Positions 22,382 through 34,867 of a stretch of 64,000 bases of DNA are shown piece by piece. The position numbers and the translations under genes are program-made. How positions within the stretch are numbered: the stretch's first letter is position 1; each line of letters opens with the position of its first letter. Below the pieces are notes generated by a model, which worked only from the letters and a program-made list of their open reading frames with translations, did no database searches and was not told where the DNA came from. The stretch spans positions 31,528,986-31,592,985 of the forward strand of contig CM073905.1 of NCBI GenBank assembly GCA_037176705.1. Direction: 5' to 3'. This DNA comes from Molossus alvarezi (Eukaryota; Chordata; Mammalia; Chiroptera; Molossidae).

Positions 22382-22905
22382 CTCACTTTCCCAGCTTCCC
22401 TTGCAGTGAGGGCACGGACATGTGACTCTGTTCTACCAATCAGATGCATCTTCCGACTGTGACTGAGAAGCTGTTGTTGGGAGGAATCAGGCATGTGCCT
22501 TCTGGTGCCTTCTCCATGCTGGTGAGGATACCAGCAGCTGCTAGGCGGTGTTTTCAGAGATGTCCGTGGTGGTGGCTTTAGTGGCATCAACTGGTGTCCA
22601 GAATTGTCGGTGACGATGGAGTAGATCTGTGCCAAAGGGGACAGCAGCAGCGGCATCTTCCATGTCGGACGACATCTAGAGTGATTTGGGGTGTGGCTCC
22701 TGGCTGCACAAACTCCAAATCTGATCTGTCCGCTGGGAACCCTGCAAACTATGCCTCATCCTTTGGGTACATTTCTGTCCCAATCAAATTAGCCAGATTC
22801 GGCGTCTGTGGTCTTCAGGGCTATGCTGGCGCCGACTCACATCAGCTCAGGAGAGCCGTTCACTCCTCGTCCCCACGCCCCTCTCAGTGACGGCATGGTG
22901 GTCGC
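22382..22905 (+). other. LTR-like old sequence, class uncertain
   Basis: TTTCCCAGCTTCCCTTGCAG and GGACATGTGACTCTGTTCTA, then CCAATCAGATGC, are phrases seen in several mammalian ERV LTRs. I cannot name the family. The open frames have no viral domain. Confidence 0.4.
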
Positions 22906-23089
22906 TTCAAGTGGGACAAGAAGGGAGTATTTACGCCACAGAAACTGGCGAGTGCTACAAGTGAGAGCGTTTTGTTTCCGGAGAGTTGACTTAGCAATAC
23001 CACAGGCTGTGTCCAAGTGAAATTCTGATCGCTAGCCACAGAATACTTCATTCTGTCCTTGTATCCATCTTGCTGCAATAGGCCTTCTA

Positions 23090-23337
23090 TTTTTTTTTTT
23101 TTTCATCCTCACCCGAGGACACTTTCCATTTTTTGTTCAGGTAGAGTGGGAGGGAGAGAGAAGAGAGAGAGAGAGAAACATCAACGTGAAGGGACACATC
23201 CAGTGGCTGCCACCCGCATGACCAACCAGGACCGGGGACAAACTGCAACCGAGGCACGCGATCCTAATGGGAACCGAACCCCAGTCTCTCTGGACCGCAG
23301 GCCGACACTCCAACTGCTGAGCCAAACTGGCCGGGGC
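23090..23337 (-). mobile_element. VES SINE with GTCCTCGGGTGAGGAT-type tail
   Basis: Full-length minus-strand copy bounded by the perfect 16-bp duplication TGCAATAGGCCTTCTA at 23074-23089 and 23338-23353. It shows the complete tail of this subfamily, GAACAAAAAATGGAAAGTGT then CCTCGGGTGAGGATGA and poly-A, and so serves as a reference for judging other copies in the window. Confidence 0.96.
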
Positions 23338-23353
23338 TGCAATAGGCCTTCTA

Positions 23354-24364
23354 AAAGAGATGAAGGGATTGTTCAAAGTCATGCATCTCTGAGGTGATAA
23401 ATCAGGGTCGCGAACTGCTGATTTCACATCCTCTAGATCAAACTGAGGCTAATGACCACTTTTTTTTTTTTTTTGCAAGTGAAGACTCAAAGACGAGACT
23501 GCACCAAAAAACAAGCAACAACAACAATAAATCACGCGAACCTCCACGGTACCCAAAGGACACTGTGCATCGGCCCAAACTGGTCCAGAACAGCCAGTGT
23601 CCTGCAGGGGAAGGGTCCTCCTGGCTGACCGTGGGCAGGTCCGTGCGCGGGTCCAGAGGCATTTAGAGTGGATTTGAGGCACAGCCTGCTCTGCGGTTAA
23701 ACCTCCCTGGGTGCTCTCGGTGTGGAAGGAGACAGCCTTCCGCATTTGGAGGGGAATAGATTACAAGTGCAATTAACAGGCTTGAGGGAGGCAGACAGTC
23801 TCACCTTGACGCTCTCCGAGTCCAGGGCTTGCGCCGTGGGCACTGACAGATTCACCATTAGCAGGCCACGCCGGGAGCCTCTGTGCCTCATCTCCAGGAG
23901 AGAGATTTATAATGCCTACACAGATGTTGGAGTGCAGCCCCGGCCAGACACCACACTCTGTGCAGCAAGGCTTCCTGGATGAAGACACAGCCTCACTCCT
24001 GCCCCATCAGCCTGGGAGCCTGGACCTTGCAGACGGTGGAAGGAATCCTGTGTATGTTTCCCGGCGGGAATCACATGGCTCTGTGCCCTTGGCTTTCCCT
24101 GGACACGTGCTTTCCTCTTCTGGGGGATGCCATTTCCTGACCTCTGCCCTGAAGACAGGCAGGTGCACCAGGGAAGCCGGTGGCGGCGGCCACAGGAGGC
24201 CGTGGGAAGGGCAGGGGCCCTGGTGTGTGTCGGGGTGGAAACACCCGCTAGGGGGGTGGGCAGATCCCAGACGGATGCCTACAGCAATAAAGATAAAGAC
24301 CTCTCTGTTTCAGAAGACCTTCTACGTGATCAAATGCATCAGTTCAAATCCATTCAGTAGCCCC
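23354..24364. other. Mostly unique sequence, no gene
   Basis: A T-run at about 23460-23474 may be the tail of a lost minus-strand retroposon. The stretch 23690-23910 is free of recognisable repeats. No coding similarity found. Confidence 0.45.
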
Positions 24365-24510
24365 GCTGGGCATGCATTATACCCCATCTTTCTGATGAGG
24401 TAACAGAGGCTTGGAGCGGTTAAGAAGTGTGCCCAGGGTCTACAACACACAGGTGACAAAGCCAGGATTTGAACCCAGGACTTTATGACTCCAACGCTTG
24501 GGTATTAAAC
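24365..24510 (-). repeat. MIR SINE
   Basis: ATACCCCATCTTTCTGATGA, GGTAACAGAGGCTTGGAGCG and GCCAGGATTTGAACCCAGGA form a clear reverse-complement MIR. Confidence 0.88.
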
Positions 24511-24514
24511 AGGC

Positions 24515-24932
24515 TTGAATAATGTTCCTCCAAATTCATGTCCACCCTGAACCTGTGAATGTGACCTTATTTGGAAATAGCATCTTAGGAGAGGAATTAG
24601 TTAAGATGAGCTCATCCCGGAGTAGCTGTGGGTTTGTATAATCTGGTGTCCTTATAAAAAGAGAAAATCGGGACACAGAGACAGACCCACAGGGAAGACA
24701 GAGGCAGGCGGTGGGGCGATGTAGCCACAAGCCAAAGAATGCCAGGCTGTCGGCCACCACCAGAAGCTGGGAGAGGCAAGTAAGGACCCTCTCCTAGGGA
24801 CTTCAGAGAACATGACCCTGCGACACCTTGGTTTCAGACTTTTGGCCTCTGCATGTTATCCTGAGTTACTATTGTACTAAACCCCCCAGTTTATGGTCCT
24901 TAGTCACAGCATCTCTGGGAGACTAGTACAGG
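24515..24932 (+). mobile_element. MLT1-type solo LTR
   Basis: AATGTTCCTCCAAATTCATG, TGAATGTGACCTTATTTGGA, AATCTGGTGTCCTTATAAAA, CACCACCAGAAGCTGGGAGA and a GACTAGTACA terminus give the MLT1 order in plus orientation. Confidence 0.88.
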
Positions 24933-24934
24933 TA

Positions 24935-27145
24935 CTTAGGCAAGATGGACTTCTGTTTTAGGGAGCCTGGGGGATGTGGGGAGGCCGTCACACACTCCCT
25001 GGTCTCCACTGTGTAACTTCGTCCTGCGCATCTCCTCTCTGCTGGGACCAAACCCAGGGGCCATTGGAGAAACCAGCAGGAACTCTTGCTCGGCGTTGAG
25101 ACCCAAGCCACGATGACCATCCCTTCCCCTCCCGCCCCCTTCCTCAGGAACCTGTCCTCACCAGCTGTATGGGCCTCTGTGGCCGCAGGTTGGACACAGA
25201 GGGAAAGAAGGCTGGTCCTGTCAGTAAATAGCACTCAGGGCTTTTTGGGGAGCAGCTGGTAGTGTGGCGGCCCTCAAGTTGCTTTGGTGTGGTGATGGGG
25301 GAGCCATCTTGCCTGTGAGGGGCCAGGGGCTGCCATGTGCTCTCTGGGCTCCTGCAGACCTGGACTGAGCTCCACCGTTCCTAAAACACAGCTGTGCGGG
25401 GCACCCTCCCAACCAACAGCTCCACAGTTTTCCTTCTTCTGTTGGTTGTTTGTTTGGGACTGGAAGACCCCCTGCTGCCAGCCTGTGACACCTCCAGGGA
25501 CGGCCACCGCAGTTCCCTCAGAGTCTGTGTTGGGCCCACCCTCCCTGGGGCCAGGGGTACCCTGGGGAGGAGCGCATCACCTCTGCTCCAGTGTCTCCAG
25601 GGGAGGCCTGGAGGTCACACTGGTTATCCCCGTTTGGCTGCCTTCCTCTCCCCCCTTTAGACAGTGGGCCGTCACTCCTACCGCTGAGTCCCGGGATCTG
25701 GTGCATAACAGTTTCTTTATAAATGTTTGTGGACTGACGAACCCCCAACTCACCATACGAGTCATCTTGATTGATTGTCTCAAAACCGGTCCATTCGCTG
25801 ATGGAACTGACCCGACCGTGTGCCTGGTTTGTCACTCTGAGAGAGTCCATTGCTATGGCATCGCTGGCTCAGGCCACATAGCTGAGACGTAGCAGAGGTG
25901 GGATTTGAACTGAGGACTGTAGCACTCTGGGATCCCCTCCAAATCCAGTCCCTTTCCAGGGCACCTACCCCCCAAGCCCGTCATCTCTCTGGGGACTGTG
26001 GACACACAGTCTTAGTGCAGATCCCCCAGAGCGTAAAGCGAAACACGTTCCATCTTGAAGTCAAATGTTCCGGACACTGAGTTTCCTGGGGCTTCTTCAG
26101 CCCCCATCGCCGAGGTTCCCTGGAAGTCAGGGGACAGTGCTGTCCTACCAGAAAATCTTGTCATTGCTTTTGCAGGGTTGAGCTCATCCCTCATCTACAC
26201 TGACTGGGAGGGTCGAGGAGTGTGGGGTGCGTTTGCTCCGGTCTTTGAACTTTGAGGTTCTCAGGATGTCCATTGCTACGAAGACTACCTTTGCATGGGG
26301 AAATGATGCTGCTGATGATGATGTCATAACTCCAGTGACTTCCACTCTGGGGGCTGCGCCGTACACTGTATGGTGTCCTGCAGCTATTTTGTCCTCAAAC
26401 AACGCCCCTGGGCAGAAGGACCCCACCCCCAGTTTATAGACAAGAAAATTGAGCTCCCTCTTGCAGGACGCAAACTGCAGTTAACCCATAAGCTGCCTCT
26501 TATTCCCTATTTTTCCATTGCCTCCAAACAGGACGACCAAAGGTCTTCCGGAAGGTTCTAGTAGCCGCCTCCTTGGCCTGCAGGGTTTTGCCCTCCAGGC
26601 GTCAACAAGAGACTCAATTTACTTCTGTCCAGAAACCAGCAGGGCCTCCTTGTGCTGTGGCCACCAGGTGAGCGGGGCCCAGTGTGGGTCTGCGGCCTCC
26701 GTGACCCCTGGGGTCACCTTGGCGGGGAGCCACCAGCCTTCCTTTGCCCGGCAGTGGGATTCCTTCAAGTCACCCCAGTTTTCCTGTGTTTAAAAGGAGA
26801 CTAATCACAGCTAAGCAGTTTGAAGTCCTGGTCTGAAAAGCATCATTATAACTTGCTGGAGGGTCCGGGCATCTCAGGGCCTCAAGAAGAAAACGAAGAA
26901 GAAAGAAACCCTGGTTGATTTCTAATGCAAATGGGGTTTGAAGAGGCTCTCTGGAGCTCCCAGTCACCCACAGAGGAGGACACACCCTAGGGGGGATTGT
27001 TGCCTTGGGCAAAGAATTTCCTCTCATCAGGACAAAACCCAGATACGGTCATTTTCCCCCTTTCAGACCCGGCAGCTGCCCGGCCCTCCACGCAGCTGGA
27101 CTCGTCACCGCGGAACGCCAGCCCCTTCGCACCGGGCTGCTCCTC
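24935..27145. other. Mostly unique sequence, no gene
   Basis: Includes a MIR-like minus fragment at 25865-25930 (GGTGGGATTTGAACTGAGGA) and another at 26395-26465 (TTTATAGACAAGAAAATTGA). No exon recognised. The longest frame (185 codons, from 25335) has no visible domain and crosses no conserved-looking motif. Confidence 0.5.
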
Positions 27146-27149
27146 TCTT

Positions 27150-27500
27150 CCAACACCGCTGCCCACGTGTGTGCACACCCAGGCTCACACATGCTCACAC
27201 AGCTCTCACATACTCACACAAAACACACTGACAGCCACTCACACGTAGACACTCCTGCACACACAGATGCATGTGCACGCAGGATGCCCACATGCTCACA
27301 CACACACACCGACACACGTCCACACGAGGACACTCCTGCACACACAGACGCATGTGCACACAGGATGCTCACACGCTCACACATGCAGACGCACGTGCAC
27401 ACAGGATGCTCACTGACACACATCCACATGTGGACACTCCCATACATGCGGACGCACGTGCACACAGGATGCTCACACACTCACACACACACCAGCTGGC
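27150..27500 (+). repeat. CA-rich minisatellite block
   Basis: CACA and CACTC words carry a recurring phrase GCAC..GCACACAGGATGC. The anchor AGGATGC starts at 27281, 27362, 27403 and 27466, i.e. spacings of 81, 41 and 63 bases, so unit lengths vary by about one 20-base step. Long His/Thr- and Cys/Val-rich frames on both strands are artefacts. Confidence 0.9.
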
Positions 27501-27504
27501 CCTC

Positions 27505-28230
27505 CCCTGTCCATTCTGCTTTCTCTCCAGCAATACTTCCCTCGGCGTTTTCTTTATGGTTTTCCCTGCTTATCAGCCCGGCCCCAGACCCTGGGGCCCT
27601 CACCTGAAGCACCCCGAGTCTCACGGAGATGGAGCACATGCACCTCAGGTTTCAGGGACATTTGCTCCCCCGAAGTTGGCTCTCACCTGCATGCTGCCAG
27701 AAACCCGAGCTGGGGACGTGGATTCTGAAGCTTTCTCCGTCGCGGGCACTGGGCAAAGCGCGGTCTTCCCTCACCAGCCCGAGAGATGGTTTCCCCACGT
27801 CTCAGATGATGGACTCAGAGCCCAGAACAGCTCAGTGACTCATCTCAGAGGAGTGAATTCTTTCAAACAATATTTACGATCCCTACTCTGTGCCTGGCCC
27901 TGTTCTGACGGCAAGGATGCCACACGGACCGGGACAAAGAACCCAGCCCCGCACTTACGTGCTCAGGGGCAGTGAGGGGGCCAGGAGTCCCCCACACCTT
28001 TCCTAACGCCGAGTCCTTGTCCCCTCAGGGCCACTCTGAGCCTGCCTGGGTCACTCCCTCCATAATCATATTTTACGGCTGCGTTGGTATGAAGACAAAT
28101 AGAATCCAGGCCAAATAAAAAAATTAAAACATTCTATTTGACCCTGAAAGTCATTTTCTCCCCTGCTTTTGAAAGAAACGAAGACATTTCCGTGGGTCCT
28201 GTGATGTGTGCTGGCCACGAAGGGTCAGTT
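27505..28230. other. Mostly unclassified, one ancient repeat fragment
   Basis: TTTCAAACAATATTTACGAT then CTCTGTGCCTGGCCCTGTTC at 27860-27960 resembles a mammal-wide ancient repeat. No gene seen. Confidence 0.45.
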
Positions 28231-28235
28231 CGTCC

Positions 28236-28760
28236 TGTGTCCCTAAACACCAGTTCCCTCTGCTTGATAAGGGAGCCTTGGGACTATCCATCACAGCCAA
28301 GAAGTGGAAACACCCACATATTCACCAAGGGATGGTAGACAAAATGTGGTCCATCCATACAATGGAATGTCATTCAACCATACAAAAAATCAAGTATTGA
28401 TTTGTGTACGACATGGATGAGCACTGACAACATTATGCTGAGCAAAAGACCCCAGGCATAAAAAAAATAAAAATAAAAAGCACATAGTGTATGATTCCAT
28501 TTATATGAACTGTCCAGAATCGGCAAGTCCACAGAGACAGAAAGCAGATTGGTGGTTGCGGGGGACAGGGGTCCGGGGGATGGGAAGATTGGGGGGGGTG
28601 ACTGCTAAAGGCTGCGGAGTTCCCTTTGGGGGGTGATGGAAATGTTCTGGGACTAGATGGGGGGGTTGCATAACATTGTCAATGAACTAAATGCCACTGA
28701 ACTGTACCTTTTAAAGTGGTTCATTTTATACTCTATGAATTTCTCCTCAATTAAAACAAA
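28236..28760 (+). mobile_element. L1M-type 3' end
   Basis: AGCCAAGAAGTGGAAACACC, TGGTCCATCCATACAATGGA, ATGTCATTCAACCATAC, GTATGATTCCATTTATATGA and AAATGTTCTGGGACTAGATG, then AACTGTACCTTTTAAAGTGG, is the classical old L1 3' order. An A-rich insert AAAAAAATAAAAATAAAAAG lies at about 28460-28480. Confidence 0.9.
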
Positions 28761-28764
28761 ATAA

Positions 28765-29795
28765 CAGTGAGCAATGGGGTTTCCCTTGCCAGCTCTCTGG
28801 AGACTCTGGATAGGAACGCCGGCCTTGCTCCCCAGTTTTCCACCCCCGTTCCCTCCCTCTGGGCTCCCCTCTGCCTCCTGCCCTGACATACTTCTCCGGT
28901 CCTGGTGCTGGCTGATAGTTAGTGCTTTGGCCCGGAAAGCTTGCTTTGCCTCCGATGTGCTCGGGGGCCATAGGCCCGAGATTGCACACTGGGCCGAGCC
29001 TGGCCTGCTGACATATTTTCCTTGGCCCATACAGTGTACTTAAGATATTCCAATCAGTTGCCAACATTTCAAAACCGAGAGATTTCATGTGCCACACACA
29101 GATCTCCAGCTTCCCTGGAGACTTCAGAGGCACTGACCACGCTGGGCCTCATTCCCTCGTGGCTGCGGGAAGCAGGCTCTGCTGCCCTATTAGAAAGACC
29201 CCTGCTCCCCAGTTTGCCGCAGTCCCTGCCCTTCCCTATAGTCTCCTGGCTAGCCCCGGTGGCACGGGAGTTTGTGACCTCAGCCTTAGGCAAACGAGAG
29301 AACCTCTCCCAGGCCTCGTCGGAGACGTGGTTCAGGCAATCTTTGGGGGTCTTTTCAGCTGACACTCTGATTTGTAGCTGCCAAGTTGATTACTGGTCCT
29401 GGCAGTGTATCTGATGTGAAGGTTTGGGGGTGGGGATGGGAGGTTGTTCAAGGAGGCTGTTGGTGCGTCACCTAGAACCCTTCTAATTCAGTATGGATAG
29501 TGCATTACTACTACTAACATCTTTATGATGAGTGTCAGGCGAGGCGCCCAATCCTGTTCAGGCATTAGTTCTAACCCTACGAGAAGGGTAAATATGGCCC
29601 GGAAGAGAACACTAAGCTTCAGCACAGGGAAGTTGTGAACATTGCGATGCAATCGGGATATATTTGGTCTTTGTCCTGCACCCTCTGCCTGGCACAAAGC
29701 TCTCTAAAACCCTTCTCATTGCCTAAATGATAAGCAGTCTCTTTAATTATAATATCTGGTTTTAGAGTCTCCAGTTCCTGAAATAGCTCCAGAGT
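28765..29795. other. Mostly unclassified
   Basis: A MIR-like minus remnant lies around 29565-29640. No gene recognised. Confidence 0.4.
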
Positions 29796-29799
29796 AAGT

Positions 29800-30485
29800 C
29801 TTTTGTTATTCATAACAAGCCCCTTTCAACCCACCTGCGTTTATGCTAATGCGGTGACTTAGGACGGGGGTCCCTAGATGGATGCCGCAGGAGGGAGCTG
29901 GTACAGGAAGGCCAAGTGCTTGAGTTGGAACATTCAGTACCAGGCCCCAGACCTCCAGGAAGAGTAGGGGATGGTGGGCATGGAGGTTCAAGTTCAGTAA
30001 AAACTCTTGAACAAGGAGGGGCGAGGAGCCTCCAGGTGGATCAACACATCGATGTGCCGGGAATGGGTGGCGCATCCCAGCTTCATAGAGACAGAGGCTC
30101 TCGTGGCTTGGGACCCTTTCCAACCTGGCCCTGTTGCCTCTTCCGACAGTTCATCTTGATTCTTTATCATAAACTGGTAGACATAAGTTAATGTTTCCTC
30201 GAGTCACATGAGCCATTCCATCAAATTATCAAGCAAAAAGAGGGGGTTGTAAGAACCCCTGACTGATAGCTGGTTGGGCAGAAGCGCAGGTGACAACCCG
30301 GATTGGGGGGTCGATGTCTGAGGCTGGGGCAGTCTTATGGCCCTGAACCCCTAACCTGTGGGGTGGGGTCTGCACCAACTTCCAGTAGACAGTGTCAGAA
30401 TTGAACTGAATTGTAGGGCACCTGGTTGGTGGCCAAAGAATCAGGGAATCGGTTGGCGATGTTGGAAAAACACCCCAGAGAGGGC
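29800..30485 (+). other. LTR-like interspersed repeat, family not assigned
   Basis: Phrases such as TTTATGCTAATGCGGTGACT, TTGGGCAGAAGCGCAGGTGA and AGACAGTGTCAGAATTGAAC recur in mammalian genomes in an old LTR-type family as I recall it. No viral reading frame is preserved. A database search is needed to name it. Confidence 0.45.
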
Positions 30486-30489
30486 ACTT

Positions 30490-32500
30490 GCCCAAAGTCG
30501 CGTGGCCAATGAGTAGCCGAGCCAGGAGTCTCAGCCAGGTCCTTCTAACTGGAATCTGGGCCGTTCAGTCACCGAAAGGGAACAGTGAGCGCACGGTCCA
30601 GGCATTCGAGTACCATTATCTGTCTGTGCCAGGTCCCGCCCTGTTTATTAATTGTTACCCCTCTCTGCTGTCCTCTCCCCTTCCACCCTCCTCTTCAGCG
30701 GACGCCCCCAACCCATCCATCTTGCACACGTTCTTCCACCATCTGACTGCACGTCAGAGACTGGAACTCTGTGTTTACTTACCTGTGAGCGAAAATCTAC
30801 ACTGTTGTGTGCACATTGAGTTTACACAGATGTTATTGCGCGACGAATCCTGTTCTGTTGCCTTTTTCACTCAACACCATGCTCTTGAGGGTCCCCCCCC
30901 AGGAATGGTCACAGCCTCCCCCTCGACGATTGCCAGATTCAGTGAAAACTCAGAACGAGAGGTGCCCAGTTCAACTGGAAGTTCGGAGGCACAGCGGGCA
31001 CTGTGTTTTAGTGTAAGTATATGCCATGCGATTGTTGGGGTATGTGTAGCCTCACAAGGCAACTAGTGGGCTGTCTGGTAGCACTTCCTTTGATGGATGG
31101 GAAGAAGGGGGCAGGGAAGGGTGAGTCACTTTCCCTGGTAAGTGGCAAAGCCAGAAGCTGAAGCTGGGTCAGTCTGAGTCCAGAAGACTCTTCAAGCACG
31201 TGGCGTCTAAGGCCTCGGGGAGAATTGACGTAGTTGATCCACAGGAAACATTATTTAACAATAGTAAGCCCTACCCAGGTAGGGGAGGTGGCTACTTGTT
31301 TCTGCGTCTGTCGGATTTCAGTGGGCGCTCAGGTCGCATTTTATCCCAGCTCAGCCCTGGCATTTAGCCTGGTGCCCAGGGCATAGCGGGTGCTCACTAA
31401 GTGTGTGATGACTGGGTGATGGTTTTTACAGGGACAAGCGACACTTCCCTCTCTGACCACCTGCCAGAGGCCCCCGCATCACAGGAAGTCCATGGTGTCC
31501 ACCCACTGAAACCCACAAATCTCCGTGCGCGTCCATGACTGCCACCACGACATGTCTCTCCCTAACCTGCAAACGTTCTCTGCAACGTGTTCATAATCAT
31601 GACTGCAAGCAACATGTTCCCCATTTCCATATTATTAGAAAGAGGTGGAGCTCGCCATGAATGATTCAAGACGCGTCAATCAAACGGCAATCCAAGGGAT
31701 GCATTGATTTATTTTCGCCTCTCAGAGCGGGCTTGCTTTGTCCCAGCTTTCTCCTTCTGGGGGGTTTCTTGCACCCTCCTTTTCTCTTTGAAGTGCTCTG
31801 GCTAATATTTTATTCATTATAGAATTTAACAAAGCCTGCATGGCAAAAGAATTCAGCTTGGTGTCTCTAAAGAAAAACCTGGTTGGCAGAACTGTACGAG
31901 ACCTGAGGACTCTCCAGTTGGTCCCAGAAAATTCTGGTTCTTCTAAATGGATTCAGTCATCGCGGGAGGCAGCAGGGACACTGCAGTGAATAGGACAGAC
32001 ACCGTCCCTGCCCTCATGGAGCTGACATTCTAATGATGGCAATTCTTGCGTGCCCCGGCAGGAGGGTTCACCCTTCTGTGCTTTCCCGAGAGGTCCCACA
32101 GGTCACAGCTCCAATTCCAATTCCTACTTCTGCAGAGGTTCCAGGCGGCCCATTTTAATCGGTGTCCTGACCTGGAAAGAGATGAACAAAGCCACCAAAA
32201 TGTGTGTCCTTTTCCATGCTATTGCTGCAGTCACAAGAATGTATCCTTAAGAAACAATTAAGAATGTGCACAGAGACTTAACCACGCGGGTGTTCCTCTT
32301 GACCTCGTTCACAGGGGAGGGAAATGGGAAACCTGTATCCGGGGAACAGCCGTAGAGAGTGGCTGCTGTTGTTATCCCCAGTGCACCTGCCGATGGGGTT
32401 AAGTAACCTGGTGGGTTGGGTCCAGCGTCGAAAGCTGTGAAATGCATGCCTTTAGTTTTATTCTTGTGTCAGCAAATATATATTTATCTCCATTACAGTT
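30490..32500. other. Mostly unique sequence, no gene
   Basis: Contains an L2-like terminus at 31350-31425 (GCGGGTGCTCACTAAGTGTG) and an ancient repeat fragment at 31950-32040. The stretch 31600-31890 is non-repetitive and AT-richer, with TCAATCAAA and TTGATTTAT words. A 192-codon frame from 30488 has no domain. Confidence 0.5.
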
Positions 32501-32504
32501 GAAA

Positions 32505-34185
32505 TTCAGTATTATTTGATGTTAGTTTCCGGTGAACAGCACAGTGGTTAGAGATGGATATAATTTATGAGGCGATCCCCCTGAGAAGTCTGGTACCCAC
32601 CCGGCACCATACATAGTTATTACAGTAGTACTGACTGTATCCCCTGTGCTGGACTTTACGTCCCCGTGACTATTTTATAACTGCCAACTTGTACTTCTTA
32701 CTCCCTTCACCTTTTTCATCCATCCCCCCGCAGCCCTCTCCTGTCTGGCAGCCATCAGTCTGTTCTCTGTATCAAGTGTCTGTTTCTGTTTTGCTTGTTC
32801 GTCGATATTGTTCTTTAGAGTTCCACATACAGGTGAAATCATACGGTGTTTGTCTTTCTCTGTCTGACTTATTTCACTTAGCATGATACCCTCTGGGTCC
32901 ATCTATGTTGCCAGAAATTATAAGATTTTATCCTTTTAATGGCCAAGTAATGTTCCAGTAGATATATCCAATCATCTATCAATAGGCACTTAGATTGAGT
33001 CCATATCTTGGCTATTGTAAATAATGCCACAGTGAACATAGGGATGCATATATCTTTTCAAAGTCGTGTCTTGGGTTTCTTTGGATAAATACTCAGATTG
33101 GAATTATTGGGTCATATGGTAGTGCTATTTTTTTTTTTTTCGTTTGTTGATTTTAGAGAGAGAGGAAGTGAGAGGGAGAGAGAGAGAGAAACATCAATGA
33201 GAGAGAACATGGATTGGCCGCCTCCTGCATGCCCCCCACTGGGGATTTGACCCACAACCTGGGCATGTGCCCTGGCAGGGAATTGAACCGGCGACCTCTT
33301 GGTGCATGGGTCGACACTCAACCACTGAGCCACACCGACTGGACTGTAGTGTGGACCCTCCATACTGTTTTCCACAGTGGACACACCAATCTGCAGACCC
33401 ACCAACAAGGCACAAGGATCCCCTTTTCTCCACATCATTGCCAACGTTTATTTGTTAATTTATTGAGGATAGCCATTCTGACAGGTGTGAGGTAATACCT
33501 CATTATGGTTTTAATTTGCATTTCTCTGATGATTAGTGACATTGAGCATCTTTTCATGTGTCTATTAGCCATCGGTATGTCCTCTTTGGAGAGATGTCTA
33601 TTCAGGTCCTTTGCCTATTTTACAACCAGATAATTTGTTTTTTGGTCTTAAGTTGTAGAAGTTCTTTATAAATTTTGGATATTAGCCCCGTATTAGATGT
33701 ATTATTAGCAAATATCTTCTCTTAATTGGTAGAGGTAGTTTGCCCTTTTGTTTTGTTAATGGTTTCTACTCTGTGCAAAAACTTTTTAGTTTGATGTAAT
33801 TCCATTTGTTTATTTTTTCTTTGGTTCCCCTTGCCTGGGGAGACATATCAACAAAAATATTGCTAAAAGCCATATCAGAGAGTTTACTGCCTATGCTTTC
33901 TTCTAGGGATGTTATGGTTTCAAGTCTTACATTTAAGTCTTTAATCCATTCTGAGTTTATTTTTGCGTGTGGCGTAAGAAGATGGTCCAGTGTCATTATT
34001 TCGCATGTATCTGTTCAGCTCTCCTGACACCATTTGTTGAACAGAGTCTTGATCCCTGTGTATATTCTTATTTCCTTTGTCATCGATTAGTTGGCATATA
34101 GGTGTGGGTTTATTTCCAGGCTTTCTATTCAGTGCCATTGATTTATGTATCTGTTTCTATGCCACTACCAGCACCAGGCATTCTT
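32505..34185 (-). mobile_element. L1 3' fragment, split by a VES SINE
   Basis: Minus-strand frames carry ORF2 phrases: INSEWIKDLNVRLETI near 33960-33910, [15 protein letters not shown] at about 33820-33775, and MDPEGIMLSEISQTEKDKH near 32900. Several stops and frame changes break the gene. The 3' UTR extends to about 32505. It is a sister copy of 13145-14735, with a SINE inserted at 33128-33345. Confidence 0.92.
33128..33345 (-). mobile_element. VES SINE inside L1
   Basis: The minus-strand head (AGTCCAGTCGGTGTGGCTCA), CATGCAGGAGGCGGCC body, TC-rich part, AAATCAACAAACG and A-run are complete. The L1 sequence continues on both sides. Only a short GTAGTG flank is clearly shared, so the duplication is decayed or short. 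Confidence 0.93.
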
Positions 34186-34189
34186 GATT

Positions 34190-34805
34190 CCTACCTCCTA
34201 GAAAAGTCTGCAAGGATAAGGCAACGCAGTGCTCTCTGATGGCTGGACGGTAGGTGGTTTGATTCTTTTTTCTGTAAGACTACGTGTATTCTGAGTCTTC
34301 TCCTAAGACCATCAATTACTTATATAGCCAGCCCCAAATCAAAACTCAAAAAAAAAAAAAAATCATGAATTTCAATGACTCAATCAATTGGCTGTGCTAT
34401 TTCAGTGTGTCTTCTGTTATGAATGAATCACCCCATGTCACCAACGAAGTCACTTGTCCCCAGACACTGTGGCCAGAAGGGTGCCAGCCAGGGCCGACGT
34501 CTCGGTCCGTGCCCTCCTGGTACAATGTGGGCTTGTGAAATCAAGGTAGGTTGCACAAGAGCTTCTTGCCCTGAAGATGTGCGCGGTTTGTCCCCCTGAG
34601 TTATTTTTATTGGTGTATAAACTGAGCCGTCCTCTTTGGGAACTTCCTGGGCTGTAGAGAATCCCACGGCCTCTGCAGAGAGTGGACGGTGTCGGCCAGA
34701 GCAGGGCAGAGCCTTGGCCTGGGATTGTGCAAGGGACCTCCTGTCCTGAGTCAGAAACAGGTGTCAAAAGGAACCTGATGCCTGGCCTGGCGTCCTGGGT
34801 ATTTG
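34190..34805. other. Unclassified stretch
   Basis: An A-run at about 34350-34363 is the only notable repeat. No gene recognised. Confidence 0.4.
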
Positions 34806-34810
34806 CCAGA

Positions 34811-34848
34811 CCTGCCTGGTGGTGATGATGATGATGATGATGATGATG
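34811..34848 (+). repeat. (GAT)n microsatellite
   Basis: GGTGGTGATGATG followed by uninterrupted GAT units, about ten in total. Confidence 0.93.
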
Positions 34849-34867
34849 TTACCAAATAAGACAGACA

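Noticed and set aside
27241..27490. CRISPR-like regular array
   Set aside because: Spacing is irregular and the 'spacers' are also CA repeats. The window is mammalian.
27005..27975. Overlapping 200- and 234-codon His/Thr-rich frames
   Set aside because: Translation of a CA minisatellite that runs into unrelated sequence.
29800..30485. Endogenous retrovirus with genes
   Set aside because: Only LTR-like text is seen. No gag, pol or env-like frame lies near it or near any other LTR in the window.
30488..31066. 192-codon plus-strand frame
   Set aside because: No recognisable domain, no splice pattern, and overlaps old repeat-like text.
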